Position numbers and translations under genes: made by a program. The notes under the pieces are model-generated. The model had not been told where the DNA came from and ran no database searches. It saw only the letters and a program-made list of their open reading frames with translations. This document shows positions 9,889 to 18,000 of a stretch of DNA of 64,000 nucleotides, in pieces. This stretch comes from Planctomycetota bacterium (GTDB lineage Bacteria; Planctomycetota; B15-G4; SIAN01): positions 31,533-95,532 of the forward strand of contig JAEUIC010000038.1 in the NCBI GenBank assembly GCA_016795285.1, in the 5' to 3' direction. Position 1 is the stretch's first letter, and each line of letters starts with the position of its first letter.

Positions 9889-11256
9889 ATGAAGCTGCTC
9901 GCACCCGGCGCGATCCCGCTCTTCGCGCTGGCCACGGCCGTGCTGCTGCGGATCGAGGCGCTGCCGTTCGCGGTCGGCGCCACGGCGGCGGGCGCGCTAG
10001 TGGTCGCGGCGGCCTTCGCGGCGCGCCGCGCGCCCGATCGAGCACGCGGTGCGGCGGCGGCGACGCTGCTGCTCGCCGCGGTGATCGCGCTGCTCGGACT
10101 CGCGCCGGGACTCTGGCCGTGCGACGTCGCCTGCCGCGCGGGCGAGGAGTGGGCGACGCTGTTCGGCGTGCCGACGCTCGCGTGGGCGGCAGGCGCTGCG
10201 CTGCTGACGGCGGCGCTGCTCGCGCTCGGCCGCGCGCCCGCCGCGTCGACGGCGCTGCGGCTGCCGGGCGAGGTGGCGTCGCGCGCCTGCGCCGGCGCCT
10301 CGCTCTTCTTCGTGGCGCTCGCGGTCCAGCTGTCGATGCCGTGCCGCCACTGCATCGCGGTGCACGGCGCGCTCCTCGCCGCCGCCGCGTTGGTGCCGCT
10401 CAGTGCTCCATCGCTGCGCCTCGTGCGACCGCTCGCCCTCTTCGGCGGCGCGCTGCTGACACGGCAGCTCTTCCAATGGGACCTCGCGCGCACCGTCTCG
10501 CGGCCGCCGCCCGACGACGCGCCCGCGGTCGAGCAGAGCAGCGAGCAGAACATCGAGCGGCCGGCCGAAACGACTGACGCGCCGACCGCTGCGCCGGCCG
10601 ACGCGACCTCGCCCACGGCCGCCACCGAGCCACCCGCCCTGCCCGCCGCGCTCGACGACGCGGCGCTGCTCGCCTCGCTCGAGCGGGGTCGCCGCTTCGG
10701 CGCCGAGTCGCCGAAGCTGCGCGCGGAGCTGGTCTTCAGCTTCAACTGCGGCCACTGCCAGGAGAGCTTCGAGCCGCTGCTCGACGCGCTCGCGCCGCTG
10801 GGCGAGCGCGGCCTCGAGGTGGTGGTCCGGCTGCTCCACGCGAAGAAAGACGCCGCGAGTCGCGAGCTCTCGAAGCTCGCCTTCGCCGCCGGCCGCGACG
10901 GCCACTTCCGCGCGCGCTGCATCGCCACCTGGGCCGCGCGCGTCGCGGCGCTCGCCGGCGATGGCGGCGGGATGCAGGCGGCGGTGAGTCGCGTCCTCGC
11001 GCGCGACGCGCAGAACCTCGCGAAGCTGCGCGAGGTGCCCGACGTCGCCGCCGATGCCGCGTTCGTCGCCGCCCGCCCCGGCCCGTTCGAGCAGCTGCTC
11101 TCCGCCGAGGAGAAGGCGCTGCAGCGACTCGGGGGCGAGGGCGAGATGCCGTGGCTCTTCCTGGTCGATCCGGCGAGCGGCGCCGTGGTCGAGCAGCTCG
11201 CGGCGAAGACGACGCCCGCGCAGCTCGCCGCCGCCGCGCGCCGCCGCTTGCAGTAG
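9889..11256 (+). CDS. VKOR-DsbA fusion: membrane disulfide-bond formation protein
   Basis: 455 residues. The N-terminal ~195 residues hold several transmembrane helices with the two cysteine pairs of vitamin K epoxide reductase homologues: loop Cys78/Cys82 (PCDVAC, followed by LFGVPTLAW) and the active-site Cys152-x-x-Cys155 (PCRHC). A Pro/Ala/Thr-rich linker (about 205-255) leads to a thioredoxin-fold domain with Cys287-Gly-His-Cys290 (FNCGHCQESF), resembling DsbA. VKOR homologues re-oxidise DsbA-like partners using quinone, and natural VKOR-thioredoxin fusions are known. This single chain should therefore introduce disulfides into exported proteins, of which this region encodes many. It follows the DUF1080 gene by 10 bp. 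Confidence 0.85.
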   Translation: MKLLAPGAIPLFALATAVLLRIEALPFAVGATAAGALVVAAAFAARRAPDRARGAAAATLLLAAVIALLGLAPGLWPCDVACRAGEEWATLFGVPTLAWAAGAALLTAALLALGRAPAASTALRLPGEVASRACAGASLFFVALAVQLSMPCRHCIAVHGALLAAAALVPLSAPSLRLVRPLALFGGALLTRQLFQWDLARTVSRPPPDDAPAVEQSSEQNIERPAETTDAPTAAPADATSPTAATEPPALPAALDDAALLASLERGRRFGAESPKLRAELVFSFNCGHCQESFEPLLDALAPLGERGLEVVVRLLHAKKDAASRELSKLAFAAGRDGHFRARCIATWAARVAALAGDGGGMQAAVSRVLARDAQNLAKLREVPDVAADAAFVAARPGPFEQLLSAEEKALQRLGGEGEMPWLFLVDPASGAVVEQLAAKTTPAQLAAAARRRLQ

Positions 11257-11308
11257 GAGAGCGCGCCGCGCGCTGCCTGATCTCGCTCCGCGCCGCGCCG
11301 CGCGCCGC

Positions 11309-14300
11309 CTACTTGCGCGCGACGAAGAGCGGGCTCGACCAGGCGATCTCGCCGTCCACGGTGACGAGGCGCGCGTAGTACCAGTGGTCGCCGCGCGCGA
11401 GCTCCTCGTCGCGCCACTCCTGCACCAGCTCGCGCGTCCCGAGCGACCGCTTCAGGTCGAGCGCCGCATCGAACGACTCGCGCGCCGAGAGGCGCCACGC
11501 GCCGAGCGGCGAGTCACCCGCCACGTCGCCCGCCGCACCGCCCGCGAGCAGCTCCGCCAGCGTGACCTCGCGCAGCAGCGTGGCGCCTCCCTCCCCGCCG
11601 CTCGCCGCCCCCTCGCCGACCGCCTTCGCCTCGATCCTCACCTTCGCGCCGCGCGGTCCGTCGAGCCGCAGCCGCGAATGGCTCGGCTCCCAGAAGTTCG
11701 CGTAGCTCTTCTTCCAGAGCCAGGTCGCGACGCCCTCCTTCACGCGCCACTGCGGCCGATCGGGACCGAGGTCGTCGCGCGCGTAGCCCGGCAGCTCGAA
11801 CCACGGCTTCATGGTGACGCCGCTCTCCGTCGGCGCGCTCAGCTGCACGCGCCAATCGAGCGCGCGCGCGGCCTTCGGCGGCAGCAGCTCGAACTGCACC
11901 GTGAGCTGCGTCGCGCGCGCCGCATCGCGCGCGGGATCGGGCGCGGCCGTCGCGTCGCGGCCGACCACCTGCCACGGCGCGCCGTCGCGGAAGACGATCA
12001 GCTCGCAGAGCTCCGCCGCGGCGCGCGCCTTCACGGCCACCCGCGGCGCGCCGCGCGCCTCGATCTCGCTGCCCATCAGCGCGCCGTCGACGCGCAGCTC
12101 GAGGAAGAGCCCCTTCGCGGTCGCGCCGTAGGTGCGTCGCGCCCGCAGCGCGTCGAAGAGCGCGCCGCGCTCGAGCTTCTCGGCCAGCACGCAGGCGTAG
12201 GCGCTCCCCTCGCCGTGGTCGGTGCTGGCGACGAAGCCGACCTTGAGCCCGCGCGCCAGCGCATCGGTGGCGAAGCAGCCGGGCGCATGCGCCAGATGGC
12301 TCTGCCGCACGCAGCCGTCGAACTCGTAGCTGCCGCGCTGCGCCTGGTAGATCTCGACCAGCCGCACCAGCTTCGGATCGCACTGCGCGAAGTCGGTGCG
12401 CCGCGCCACGTCGGCGGTGTGGTGCGGGATCGCCAGCGCCCACTCGGGCTTCAGCTGCGCGTAGAGGCCCGGCAGCGTGCCGGTGTTGGGCCAGCTGTTC
12501 GAGAGGAACGGCCGCAGCGAGCCGCGCAGCAGGATGTTCTGGTGGCCGAAGAAGCCGGTCGACCACTCGAAGCCGCAAAGGACGGCGAAGTCGGGCTCGG
12601 CCGCCAGCACGCCCGCCTTCTCGAGCTGCCACCAGCCGAGCGGATCGACGTGGCAGCTGTGGTCGGTGAGCGCCATGAAGTCGAGCAGCGCGGTGTCGCG
12701 CCCGAAGGCGTAGCGGTCGTCGGGCCCCGGCTCGAAGCCGCGGCTGCAGCGCGAGACGCGCGAGTGGCGATGGAGGTCGCCCCAGAAGACGCGGTACTCC
12801 GCGCCGTCGCCCGCCACCGTGAAGTGGTCGGCGCCGTTCACGTACGGATCGTCGAGCGCCGCGCCGGCGGCGTGCGCGTGCGGCGGATCAAGCCGCTCCT
12901 CGCGCGGCTGCACCGCCGCCGCCGCCGCGATCGGTTCGGTCACGGGCCCGCTGCGCAGCCCCTCCGACGCGACCCGCAGCACGCCGAGCGCGCTCGGCCC
13001 GAGCGACCCGGTCACCACCACCGCGCGCTGCGCCATCTTCTGGAACTGCTCCTGCGGCAGCGGCCGCGAGAGCGTCCCCGTCTCGACCTCGAGGCGATGG
13101 TCCTGCTGCCACGCGACCAGCAACGCGCCATCCCGCAGCAGCGCGCCGCTCGCCTCCTCCGAGTGGCCGGCGCTCCCCTCGACCATGCGCGGCGCCGCGA
13201 CGCCGCCGCCATCGACGGCGCAGATCAGCAGCGGATCGCCGTACGCCTTGCCGCCCGGCCCTTGCCGCGCGAGGAAGCGCAGCAGCAGCGCGAGGCGGCC
13301 GTCGGGCAGCGCGACGAGCCGCGGCAGCGCGCCGCTCAGCGAGACGAGCGGCACGCCCGCGACGCCGCCGAAGCCGACCGCATTGCCGTCGGCCGCGCGC
13401 GTCACCGGCAGGCGCACCTGCTGCCCATCCCACTGCGCGATGCGGACGCTGGCGCTGGCGGGCGCTCGCTTCGGGAAGCCGCGCTCGGCGTCGAACTCGG
13501 GCGGCGAGCTGCGCCCGCGCGCCTCGTCCTCGAGGCGATCCCACGCGAGCCAGAGCGAGCCGTCGGCGCCCGCCGCGAGCGCCGGATGGAGATCGTCGCT
13601 CGCCGAGTCGGCCGAGATCGAGACGAGCGGCGAGAGGACGCCGCTCGCCGGGTCGAAGCGGCGCAGCACGATGTCGTAGTCGCGCCCGCCGTAGCGGCTC
13701 CACGCGATGGCGAGCCCGGCGCCGCTCGCCACGGCCACCGGGTCGAGGTCGCTGCCGAGCCCGTCGCCGATCGCGACGCTCGGCCCGAGGCCGCTCTCCT
13801 CGAGCGGCGCGACGACGACGTCGAAGCTGCCGCGATCGGGCGCGCGCGCGACCCACTGCTCGAAGGCGGCGAAGAGCGTCCCGTCGGCCGCTCGCACCAG
13901 TTCGACGTTGCGGCTCGGCAGCGGTCCGCGCGTCAACGCGAACGCCGGCGCGAAGGTGCCGCCCTCGAGGCGTGCGGCGCGCAGTTGCGCGACCCCGTCG
14001 CCGAGTTCCGTCCACGCGACGACCAGCCGCCCCTCGCCGTCCTGCGCCGCGACCGGCCGCACCGCCGCGATCGGCGGCGCACCGGCCGGCGGCCACTGCG
14101 CGAGCGGCGCGTCGGGCCGCGCGAGCGTGCCGTCCGGCGCGAGCTCGCGCACCACGATGCGGTCGCCCTGCGCGATCTCGTACTCGAGCGCCACCAGCCA
14201 CGCGCCGCCGTCGGGACGCGCCACCAGCGTCGGGCTCTGCCGCTCGCGCGTGGCGTCCTCGAAGCGCGCGGTCGCCGGCAGCGTCGCCCCGTCGAAGCGC

Positions 14301-14482
14301 GAGAGCGCCGGCCCGGCCCCTTCGACGCGCTCCTCGTCGCGCCCGCCGCCCTCGCCGCGCCCGGCACGCGCGCCGCCGGCGGGCCGCGGCGTCTCCTGCC
14401 CGCCGCTCGCGAGCCACAACGGCAGCGCCACCGCCGCGAGGCCGGCGCCGATCCCGAGGATGCTCTGCTTCGTCACGCCCAC
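11309..14482 (-). CDS. DUF3604 family exported protein, paralogue 1
   Basis: 1057 residues from GTG 14482. A GTG six bases downstream (14476) has better spacing to GGAG and may be the real start. A signal or anchor segment covers about residues 8-26. The first half has repeated beta-propeller-like units (DDLHPALAAGADGSLWLAWD). The second half is the DUF3604 core with PHP-like metal motifs: GDLHRHSRVSRCS, ALTDHS, PHHT and STDHGEGSAY, then RRTYGATAKGL. These Asp/His clusters suggest a metal-dependent hydrolase, but no substrate is established for the family. The C-terminus (WYYARLVTVDGEIAWSSP) is nearly identical in the two paralogues at 14923 and 17997. Confidence 0.85.
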   Translation of the reverse strand: MGVTKQSILGIGAGLAAVALPLWLASGGQETPRPAGGARAGRGEGGGRDEERVEGAGPALSRFDGATLPATARFEDATRERQSPTLVARPDGGAWLVALEYEIAQGDRIVVRELAPDGTLARPDAPLAQWPPAGAPPIAAVRPVAAQDGEGRLVVAWTELGDGVAQLRAARLEGGTFAPAFALTRGPLPSRNVELVRAADGTLFAAFEQWVARAPDRGSFDVVVAPLEESGLGPSVAIGDGLGSDLDPVAVASGAGLAIAWSRYGGRDYDIVLRRFDPASGVLSPLVSISADSASDDLHPALAAGADGSLWLAWDRLEDEARGRSSPPEFDAERGFPKRAPASASVRIAQWDGQQVRLPVTRAADGNAVGFGGVAGVPLVSLSGALPRLVALPDGRLALLLRFLARQGPGGKAYGDPLLICAVDGGGVAAPRMVEGSAGHSEEASGALLRDGALLVAWQQDHRLEVETGTLSRPLPQEQFQKMAQRAVVVTGSLGPSALGVLRVASEGLRSGPVTEPIAAAAAVQPREERLDPPHAHAAGAALDDPYVNGADHFTVAGDGAEYRVFWGDLHRHSRVSRCSRGFEPGPDDRYAFGRDTALLDFMALTDHSCHVDPLGWWQLEKAGVLAAEPDFAVLCGFEWSTGFFGHQNILLRGSLRPFLSNSWPNTGTLPGLYAQLKPEWALAIPHHTADVARRTDFAQCDPKLVRLVEIYQAQRGSYEFDGCVRQSHLAHAPGCFATDALARGLKVGFVASTDHGEGSAYACVLAEKLERGALFDALRARRTYGATAKGLFLELRVDGALMGSEIEARGAPRVAVKARAAAELCELIVFRDGAPWQVVGRDATAAPDPARDAARATQLTVQFELLPPKAARALDWRVQLSAPTESGVTMKPWFELPGYARDDLGPDRPQWRVKEGVATWLWKKSYANFWEPSHSRLRLDGPRGAKVRIEAKAVGEGAASGGEGGATLLREVTLAELLAGGAAGDVAGDSPLGAWRLSARESFDAALDLKRSLGTRELVQEWRDEELARGDHWYYARLVTVDGEIAWSSPLFVARK

Positions 14483-14493
14483 GCTCCGCCGAC

Positions 14494-14499
14494 TACACT
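14494..14499 (+). promoter_or_regulatory. Possible -10 element for a leaderless transcript
   Basis: TACACT lies 9 nt before ATG 14509, in a 26-bp gap between divergent genes. Transcription from it would start at or next to the start codon. No clear -35 is visible. Confidence 0.3.
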
Positions 14500-14508
14500 C
14501 GCCCGTCG

Positions 14509-14877
14509 ATGGGCAGCCTGCACTTCTGGCTCACGGTCGTCACCGCCTCGCGTTGGCTCTGCACCCCGCTCTGGTGGTGGCTCTGGCGCAAGCAGGGCGG
14601 CGGCGTCGTCGCGGCACGGGTCGCGATCATCGCTTGGTTCGGCCTCACCGACTACTGCGACGGCACCTTCGCGCGCCACCACGGCCTGGTCACCGAGTGG
14701 GGCGGCTGGCTCGACCACCTCGCCGACTGGGCCTTCGCGCTGTCGATCCTGCTGCTCGGCATGGCGGAGTCGAACGGACGGCGGCGGCGTGCACGCCGCG
14801 GCGCCGCGCCGATCGCGCCACCGGCCGCGCCGGCGCGCGCAGGGCCGGCCGAGCGGCCGCCGCGGGCGGAGGGGTGA
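14509..14877 (+). CDS. Short CDP-alcohol phosphatidyltransferase-like membrane protein
   Basis: 122 residues, against the usual 180-240 for this family. All conserved CDP-alcohol phosphatidyltransferase residues are present with exact spacing: D-x2-DG-x2-AR-x8-G-x3-D-x3-D (about residues 48-71), within three hydrophobic segments. The enzymes swap CMP of a CDP-alcohol for another alcohol during phospholipid synthesis. The helices normally following the motif are missing; instead the chain ends in an Arg/Ala/Pro-rich tail. It may be a truncated remnant or a minimal form. The gene lies on the opposite strand between two DUF3604 paralogues. ATG 14509 has no ribosome site but follows a -10-like TACACT, so a leaderless message is possible. 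Confidence 0.6.
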   Translation: MGSLHFWLTVVTASRWLCTPLWWWLWRKQGGGVVAARVAIIAWFGLTDYCDGTFARHHGLVTEWGGWLDHLADWAFALSILLLGMAESNGRRRRARRGAAPIAPPAAPARAGPAERPPRAEG

Positions 14878-14922
14878 ACCGGCCACGCACCGGCCGCTCG
14901 CTCACGGCGGCGCGCGCCTCGC

Positions 14923-17900
14923 TCACTGCCCCGTGACGAAGATCGGGCTCGACCACGCCATCTCGCCGTCGGCGGTGACGAGGCGCGCGTAGTACCAGCT
15001 CTTCTTGCCGGCGGCGGGCGGCGCGTCGTCCCACTCGCGCGTGAGCTCCTGCACGCCGAGCGTGCGCGCGAGGTCGATGGTCGCGTCGCGCGCGGTGAGC
15101 GAGAGTTCGAGCGCGCCGCCGCCGGCAAGCGGCACGCGCAACGGCGCCGCCAAGAGCTCCTGCGGCGTGCAGCGCAGCGTCGTCTCGCCGCAGCTGACCG
15201 AAAGCGGCGCACTGCCGGGCGCCCAGAGATGGAGCGGGAAGAGCTGGTGCGACTGCGCCTCGGCGCCGTAGGGCCAGCGCCAGCTCGCCGCCCCGTCGTC
15301 GATCGACCAGCTCGGCGGCGGCGGCGCGCCGCGCTTGGTCGGCGCCGGAGCACGCGCGCGCGACTCCTCGAGCGTGCCGAAGCTCACCTCGCTGGTGCCG
15401 TCGGCGGGACCGGCGCCGCGCACGCGCAGCACCACCTCGCGCTGGACCGGCGGCGTCCCCTCGACCACCCGCACCGCGAGGCGCAGCGGCGCGAGGCGGG
15501 TGGCGAGCGCCGTCCCTTCGCGCAGCGAGGCGAAGACCTCGCCGTCCTTGAAGAGCGTCACGTCGACCAGCTCGTTGCTGGCGCGCGCGTGGAGCGACAA
15601 CTGCAGCGGCCCGCGCGCGACGATCGACTCCCCCATCCACGCGCCGTCGATCCGGAAGTCGACCAAGAGCCCCTTCGCGGTGGCGCCGTAGGTGCGCCGC
15701 GCCCGCAGCGCCTCGAAGAGGCTCGCGCGCGAGAGCTCGCTGGCCAGCACGCAGGCGTAGCTCTGCCCGTAGCTGTGGTCGGTGCTGGCGATCAGCCCGA
15801 ACTCGTGGCCGTGGTCGAGCGCGTCGTGGACGAAGCCGCCCAATGCGCCGGCCGAGGTCGATTGGCGCCAGCAACCATCGAACTCGAAGTTGCCGCGGCA
15901 CGCCTGGAAGAGCTCGACCAAGCGGGTGAAGCGGTCGTCGACCGGCGCGAAGTCGTTCGGGAAGGAGGTGTGCGACGGGTGGTGCGGGATGGTGATCGCG
16001 CCGGCCTTCCCGACCCGCTCGTAGAGGTCGTCGAGCGACGTGTCGGGCGAGACCAGCAGCGAGAGGCGGCCGGGCAGGATCACGTTGTGGTGGCCGTACC
16101 GCGCGGTCGACCACTCGAACCCCATCAGCGGCACGAACGACGGCGACGCATAGAGCCAGCCGAGCTTGTCGAGCAGCCACCACTCGGCCGGCCCGATCGC
16201 GCCCGAGTGGTCGGTCAGCGCGAAGAAGTCGCAGCGGTGGAGGTCGCGCGCCTGCGCGTAGCGATCGGCGGGCGCGGGCTCGAGGCCGGCGCTGCAACGC
16301 GAGAAGTTCGAGTGGCGGTGGAGGTCGCCGAAGAAGACGGTGAGGCGCTGCTCGTCGCGGGCGAGCTCGAAGTGGCGCGCGCCGGTCACGTAGGGATCGG
16401 CGAGGTCGTTGGGCGAGACGCGCGGCCCGCGCGGCGGCGGCGGCGGCGGTTCGACGAGCGGCGGGCCGCCCGCCTCGCCCTCCGCCGTGGCGCGCGCGAC
16501 GCCGATCGAGACCAGGCCGTTCCAGCGCGAGCTCTCGATCCCCGCTTCGCCGAGCGGCTTCGCGAGCTTCGGCGCCACCCGCTTGCGCTCGCGCGCGCGC
16601 AGCGTCGCCCGCTCGTCGCGGCTGAAGGCGACCAGCACGCCCCCCTCCGGCAGCGCGGCGATCGCCGCCTCCTCGCCGCTGCCGACGCTCTCCTCGAGCG
16701 CGAGCGGCTCCGACCAACCCGTCGCGGCGAGGTGCTGCACGATCACCGGGAAGCCGAACTTGCGCTGCCCTTCGCGCTGCTCGAGCCAGCGGTAGGCGAT
16801 CCAGAGGCGGCCGGCGCGATCGAAGGCGAGGCGCGGCACGCCGCCGCCGGTGGAGAGGAGCGGCGCGCCCGCCACCATGCCGGGCGGCACGTCGGGCTGC
16901 GACGACGCCGGCACGCGCACGACGCCGTCGCGCACGCAGGCGACCCGCACCTGCACGTCGATGGTGGCGTCGTGCTGGCGCACGCTCACCTTGCGCGGCG
17001 CCGACTCGCCGCGCGCCGCGACCTCGACGCGATCCCACGCGACCCAGAGCGAGCCGTCCGGCGCCGCGGCGAGCGACGGGTGGGAGTCGTCGGCGCGCGG
17101 ATCGGCGCTGATCGAGAGCGGCGCGGCGAGCGTCGCCGTCGCGGGATCGAAGCGGCGCACGCGCACCTCGTAGTCGTCCCCGCTCCACTCGCTGCAGGCG
17201 ATCCAGAGCGCCCCGCCCGCGCTGACCAGCGCCGCATCGAGCGCACTGCCGCGCCCCTCCGCTCCGCTGCCGTCGAAGACGAGCGTCGCTTCGCCGAGCA
17301 CTCCATCGGCGCGCAGCGGCGCGACGCGCACGACGTGGCGCGGTGGCACCGACGCCGACGCGGACGACGCCGTTGCTTCGCCGGCGAGGTCGCCCTCCCA
17401 CGCGATCCAGAGCTGCCCGTCGGCGTCGCGCGCGATCTCCGGATTCAAGTGGGCGAGCGGCCCACGGGTGAGCGCGCGCGGCGGCGTGAAGCCATCGCCC
17501 TCTTCACGCGCCGCCATCAGCTGCGCGACCCCGTCGACGTTCTGCGTCCAGACCACGTAGAGCACGCCCGCGCCGTCGCGTGCCGCGACCGGCCGCACGA
17601 TCTCGGCCGCCTCGCGCGGCACGCTCGCCACCGCGGAGGCCGGGCTGCCGGGCGGACCGACCACGCGCCGCTCGATGCGGTCGCCGACGCCCGCTTCCCA
17701 CACGAGGTGGAGCAGCACCGGCGCGCCCTCGCCCGCGACGAGGCGCGGCGACTGGCGCGGGCGGATCGCGCTGCCGCCCTGCATCTCGGAGGGCCACGCC
17801 ACCAACGGCCGCGCGCCGCGCACCGTGACGCGATCGTCGGCGACCCCTTCGCCGCTGCCGTCGTCGCTCTCTTGCTCGGCGCCGGCGGACTCCCCCGCCT

Positions 17901-18000
17901 CCTGCGGCGCCTCCTGCGCGCTCCGCGCCGCGTCGTGCGGCGCGAGCAGCGGCCAGGCGAGCAGCGCGGCCGGCAGCAGGAGCAGCAGCGCGCGCTTCAT
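14923..18000 (-). CDS. DUF3604 family exported protein, paralogue 2
   Basis: 1025 residues. The start MKRALLLLLPAALLAWPLL is a signal peptide. ATG 18000 overlaps the stop of the upstream paralogue (ATGA), so the two are translationally coupled. Domain order repeats paralogue 1: propeller-like repeats (DDSHPSLAAAPDGSLWVAWD), a Pro-rich linker, then the DUF3604 core with GDLHRHSNFSRCS, ALTDHSG, PHHPS and STDHSYGQSY, and the RRTYGATAKGL block. It ends WYYARLVTADGEMAWSSP. The conserved His/Asp clusters imply metal binding; the reaction is unknown. The high similarity of all three copies indicates local gene duplication. Confidence 0.85.
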   Translation of the reverse strand: MKRALLLLLPAALLAWPLLAPHDAARSAQEAPQEAGESAGAEQESDDGSGEGVADDRVTVRGARPLVAWPSEMQGGSAIRPRQSPRLVAGEGAPVLLHLVWEAGVGDRIERRVVGPPGSPASAVASVPREAAEIVRPVAARDGAGVLYVVWTQNVDGVAQLMAAREEGDGFTPPRALTRGPLAHLNPEIARDADGQLWIAWEGDLAGEATASSASASVPPRHVVRVAPLRADGVLGEATLVFDGSGAEGRGSALDAALVSAGGALWIACSEWSGDDYEVRVRRFDPATATLAAPLSISADPRADDSHPSLAAAPDGSLWVAWDRVEVAARGESAPRKVSVRQHDATIDVQVRVACVRDGVVRVPASSQPDVPPGMVAGAPLLSTGGGVPRLAFDRAGRLWIAYRWLEQREGQRKFGFPVIVQHLAATGWSEPLALEESVGSGEEAAIAALPEGGVLVAFSRDERATLRARERKRVAPKLAKPLGEAGIESSRWNGLVSIGVARATAEGEAGGPPLVEPPPPPPRGPRVSPNDLADPYVTGARHFELARDEQRLTVFFGDLHRHSNFSRCSAGLEPAPADRYAQARDLHRCDFFALTDHSGAIGPAEWWLLDKLGWLYASPSFVPLMGFEWSTARYGHHNVILPGRLSLLVSPDTSLDDLYERVGKAGAITIPHHPSHTSFPNDFAPVDDRFTRLVELFQACRGNFEFDGCWRQSTSAGALGGFVHDALDHGHEFGLIASTDHSYGQSYACVLASELSRASLFEALRARRTYGATAKGLLVDFRIDGAWMGESIVARGPLQLSLHARASNELVDVTLFKDGEVFASLREGTALATRLAPLRLAVRVVEGTPPVQREVVLRVRGAGPADGTSEVSFGTLEESRARAPAPTKRGAPPPPSWSIDDGAASWRWPYGAEAQSHQLFPLHLWAPGSAPLSVSCGETTLRCTPQELLAAPLRVPLAGGGALELSLTARDATIDLARTLGVQELTREWDDAPPAAGKKSWYYARLVTADGEMAWSSPIFVTGQ

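Noticed and set aside
11260..11274. Short GC hairpin after the VKOR-DsbA gene as terminator
   Set aside because: A 6-bp stem of alternating G and C with no further support; too weak to list.
14875..14877. UGA ending the short CDP-alcohol phosphatidyltransferase as another selenocysteine
   Set aside because: The sequence after the UGA does not continue the family fold, no SECIS-like hairpin was seen, and the preceding tail is already low complexity.
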